Part shown: positions 63,554-64,000 of the stretch, piece by piece
Layout: every line of letters begins with the position of its first letter
Position numbering within the stretch: the first letter of the stretch is position 1
Source of the DNA: Mesorhizobium sp. INR15
GTDB taxonomy: Bacteria > Pseudomonadota > Alphaproteobacteria > Rhizobiales > Rhizobiaceae
Direction of reading: 5' to 3'
DNA length: 64,000 nt
NCBI RefSeq assembly: GCF_015500075.1
Contig: NZ_CP045496.1
Location: 5,404,001 to 5,468,000 of the forward strand
Translations under genes and position numbers: made by a program
Notes under the pieces: model-generated
The model's database searches: none
Seen by the model: the letters and a program-made list of their open reading frames with translations, nothing else
Told to the model about the DNA's origin: nothing

Positions 63554-64000
63554 ATGCCCGTCGCTGATACCAAGCATGGTTTACCCGTCGCTGGACGAGA
63601 GGCCGGAGGCTTGAGCTTGCCGCAGCATATCGAGGACGAGTTGCGCGAACAGAATGAGCGCTTTTCGGCCGCGGTCGAGAACATGTCACATGGGCTGTGC
63701 ATGTTCGATGCCGGTGAGCGCATGATCATCTGCAACGGCAACTACATCAATATCTTCTGCCTCGATGCCAAGGTGGTGCGGCCAGGCATCCGGTTTCTGG
63801 ATATCCTGCAGCACAGCGTCGACATCGGTGTTGCCTCGCAAACCGCCGAGGAACTCTACGCCATTCGAAAACCCTATATCGACCAGGCGAAGCCCTCGAC
63901 GTATGAGGAAATACTGTCCGACGGACGCACCATCGACATCTCGCATCGGCCGCTCGCTTCTGGCGGCTGGGTGTCGATCTATGAGGACATAACCGTGCAG
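63554..64000 (+). CDS. PAS-domain signalling protein, N-terminal part
   Basis: An open frame of 149 codons from ATG 63554 running off the window. After a short polar start (MPVADTKHGLPVAGREAGG) comes a coiled segment LPQHIEDELREQNERFSAAVENMSHG, in parts, and a PAS fold (LCMFDAGERMIICNGNYINIFCLD; GGWVSIYEDITVQ). The pattern ERFSAAVENMSHGLCMFD with a closing EDITVQ is common before GGDEF/EAL domains or histidine kinases, so a cyclic-di-GMP enzyme or kinase is likely; the deciding part is outside the window. Confidence 0.85.
   Translation, partial: MPVADTKHGLPVAGREAGGLSLPQHIEDELREQNERFSAAVENMSHGLCMFDAGERMIICNGNYINIFCLDAKVVRPGIRFLDILQHSVDIGVASQTAEELYAIRKPYIDQAKPSTYEEILSDGRTIDISHRPLASGGWVSIYEDITVQ

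Overview
The window looks like chromosomal DNA of a Mesorhizobium-type member of the Hyphomicrobiales (Alphaproteobacteria). This rests on high G+C, rhizobial housekeeping orders (gmk-yicC-mltG-fabF-acpP-fabG-fabD; rpsF-rpsR-rplI; dnaB-radA-cvpA-purF), alphaproteobacterial families (TIGR02301, Rsm22, OsmC, DUF2385-like secreted proteins) and rhizobial dispersed palindromes. The assignment is inference. I found no tRNA, rRNA, CRISPR array, insertion sequence, integrase or phage gene, so this is mostly ordinary core and accessory chromosome.

Layout. 1-1370: end of pdxA, then rsmA. 1394-7910 (minus): gmk, yicC, mltG and the type II fatty acid synthesis genes fabF, acpP, fabG, fabD. 8109-11795: possible three-repeat Pho box, an LTA-synthase/sulfatase-family membrane enzyme and a TadG-like von Willebrand protein. 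12001-16764: ribosomal proteins S6, S18, L9, then cfa, a YnfA-type membrane protein, Rsm22 and the leftover C-terminus of an ECF sigma factor. 16792-22229: dnaB, radA, cvpA, purF. 22383-30169: mixed small metabolic and transport genes, including a GST with a histone-H1-like tail, two EamA transporters, a predicted EcfG-controlled small RNA at about 28668-28747, and a LysR/tautomerase pair. 30241-36436 (minus): an allantoin uptake and breakdown operon (permease, allantoinase, racemase, allantoicase) under a LysR regulator. 36612-40380: an Aas-like acyltransferase/ligase and the pssA-psd pair for phosphatidylethanolamine. 40623-49543: secreted and transport genes, an ArsR/Atm1 exporter unit with a near-perfect operator, a LysM protein with a terminator in its leader, a LOG enzyme and an 8-bp tandem repeat. 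49547-56628: GST, RarD, and a tightly overlapping cysS-VOC-GFA-GFA-pip-cimA operon. 57020-64000: a small basic protein, SRAP, Nudix, several hypothetical secreted proteins, a dihydroorotase, YgfZ, an HD hydrolase and the start of a PAS sensor protein.

Functional themes. Lipid and envelope synthesis recur: fatty acid synthesis, cfa, pssA/psd, Aas-like, the LTA-type enzyme, MltG and LysM. Nitrogen salvage from purines is covered by the allantoin operon. The most interesting signals are regulatory: the two-hairpin small RNA with a C-rich loop downstream of a GGAAC-N18-TT element (GsrN-like), the ArsR operator, the LysR-linked palindromes, the terminator that contains the next gene's ribosome binding site, and the premature terminator before the LysM gene.
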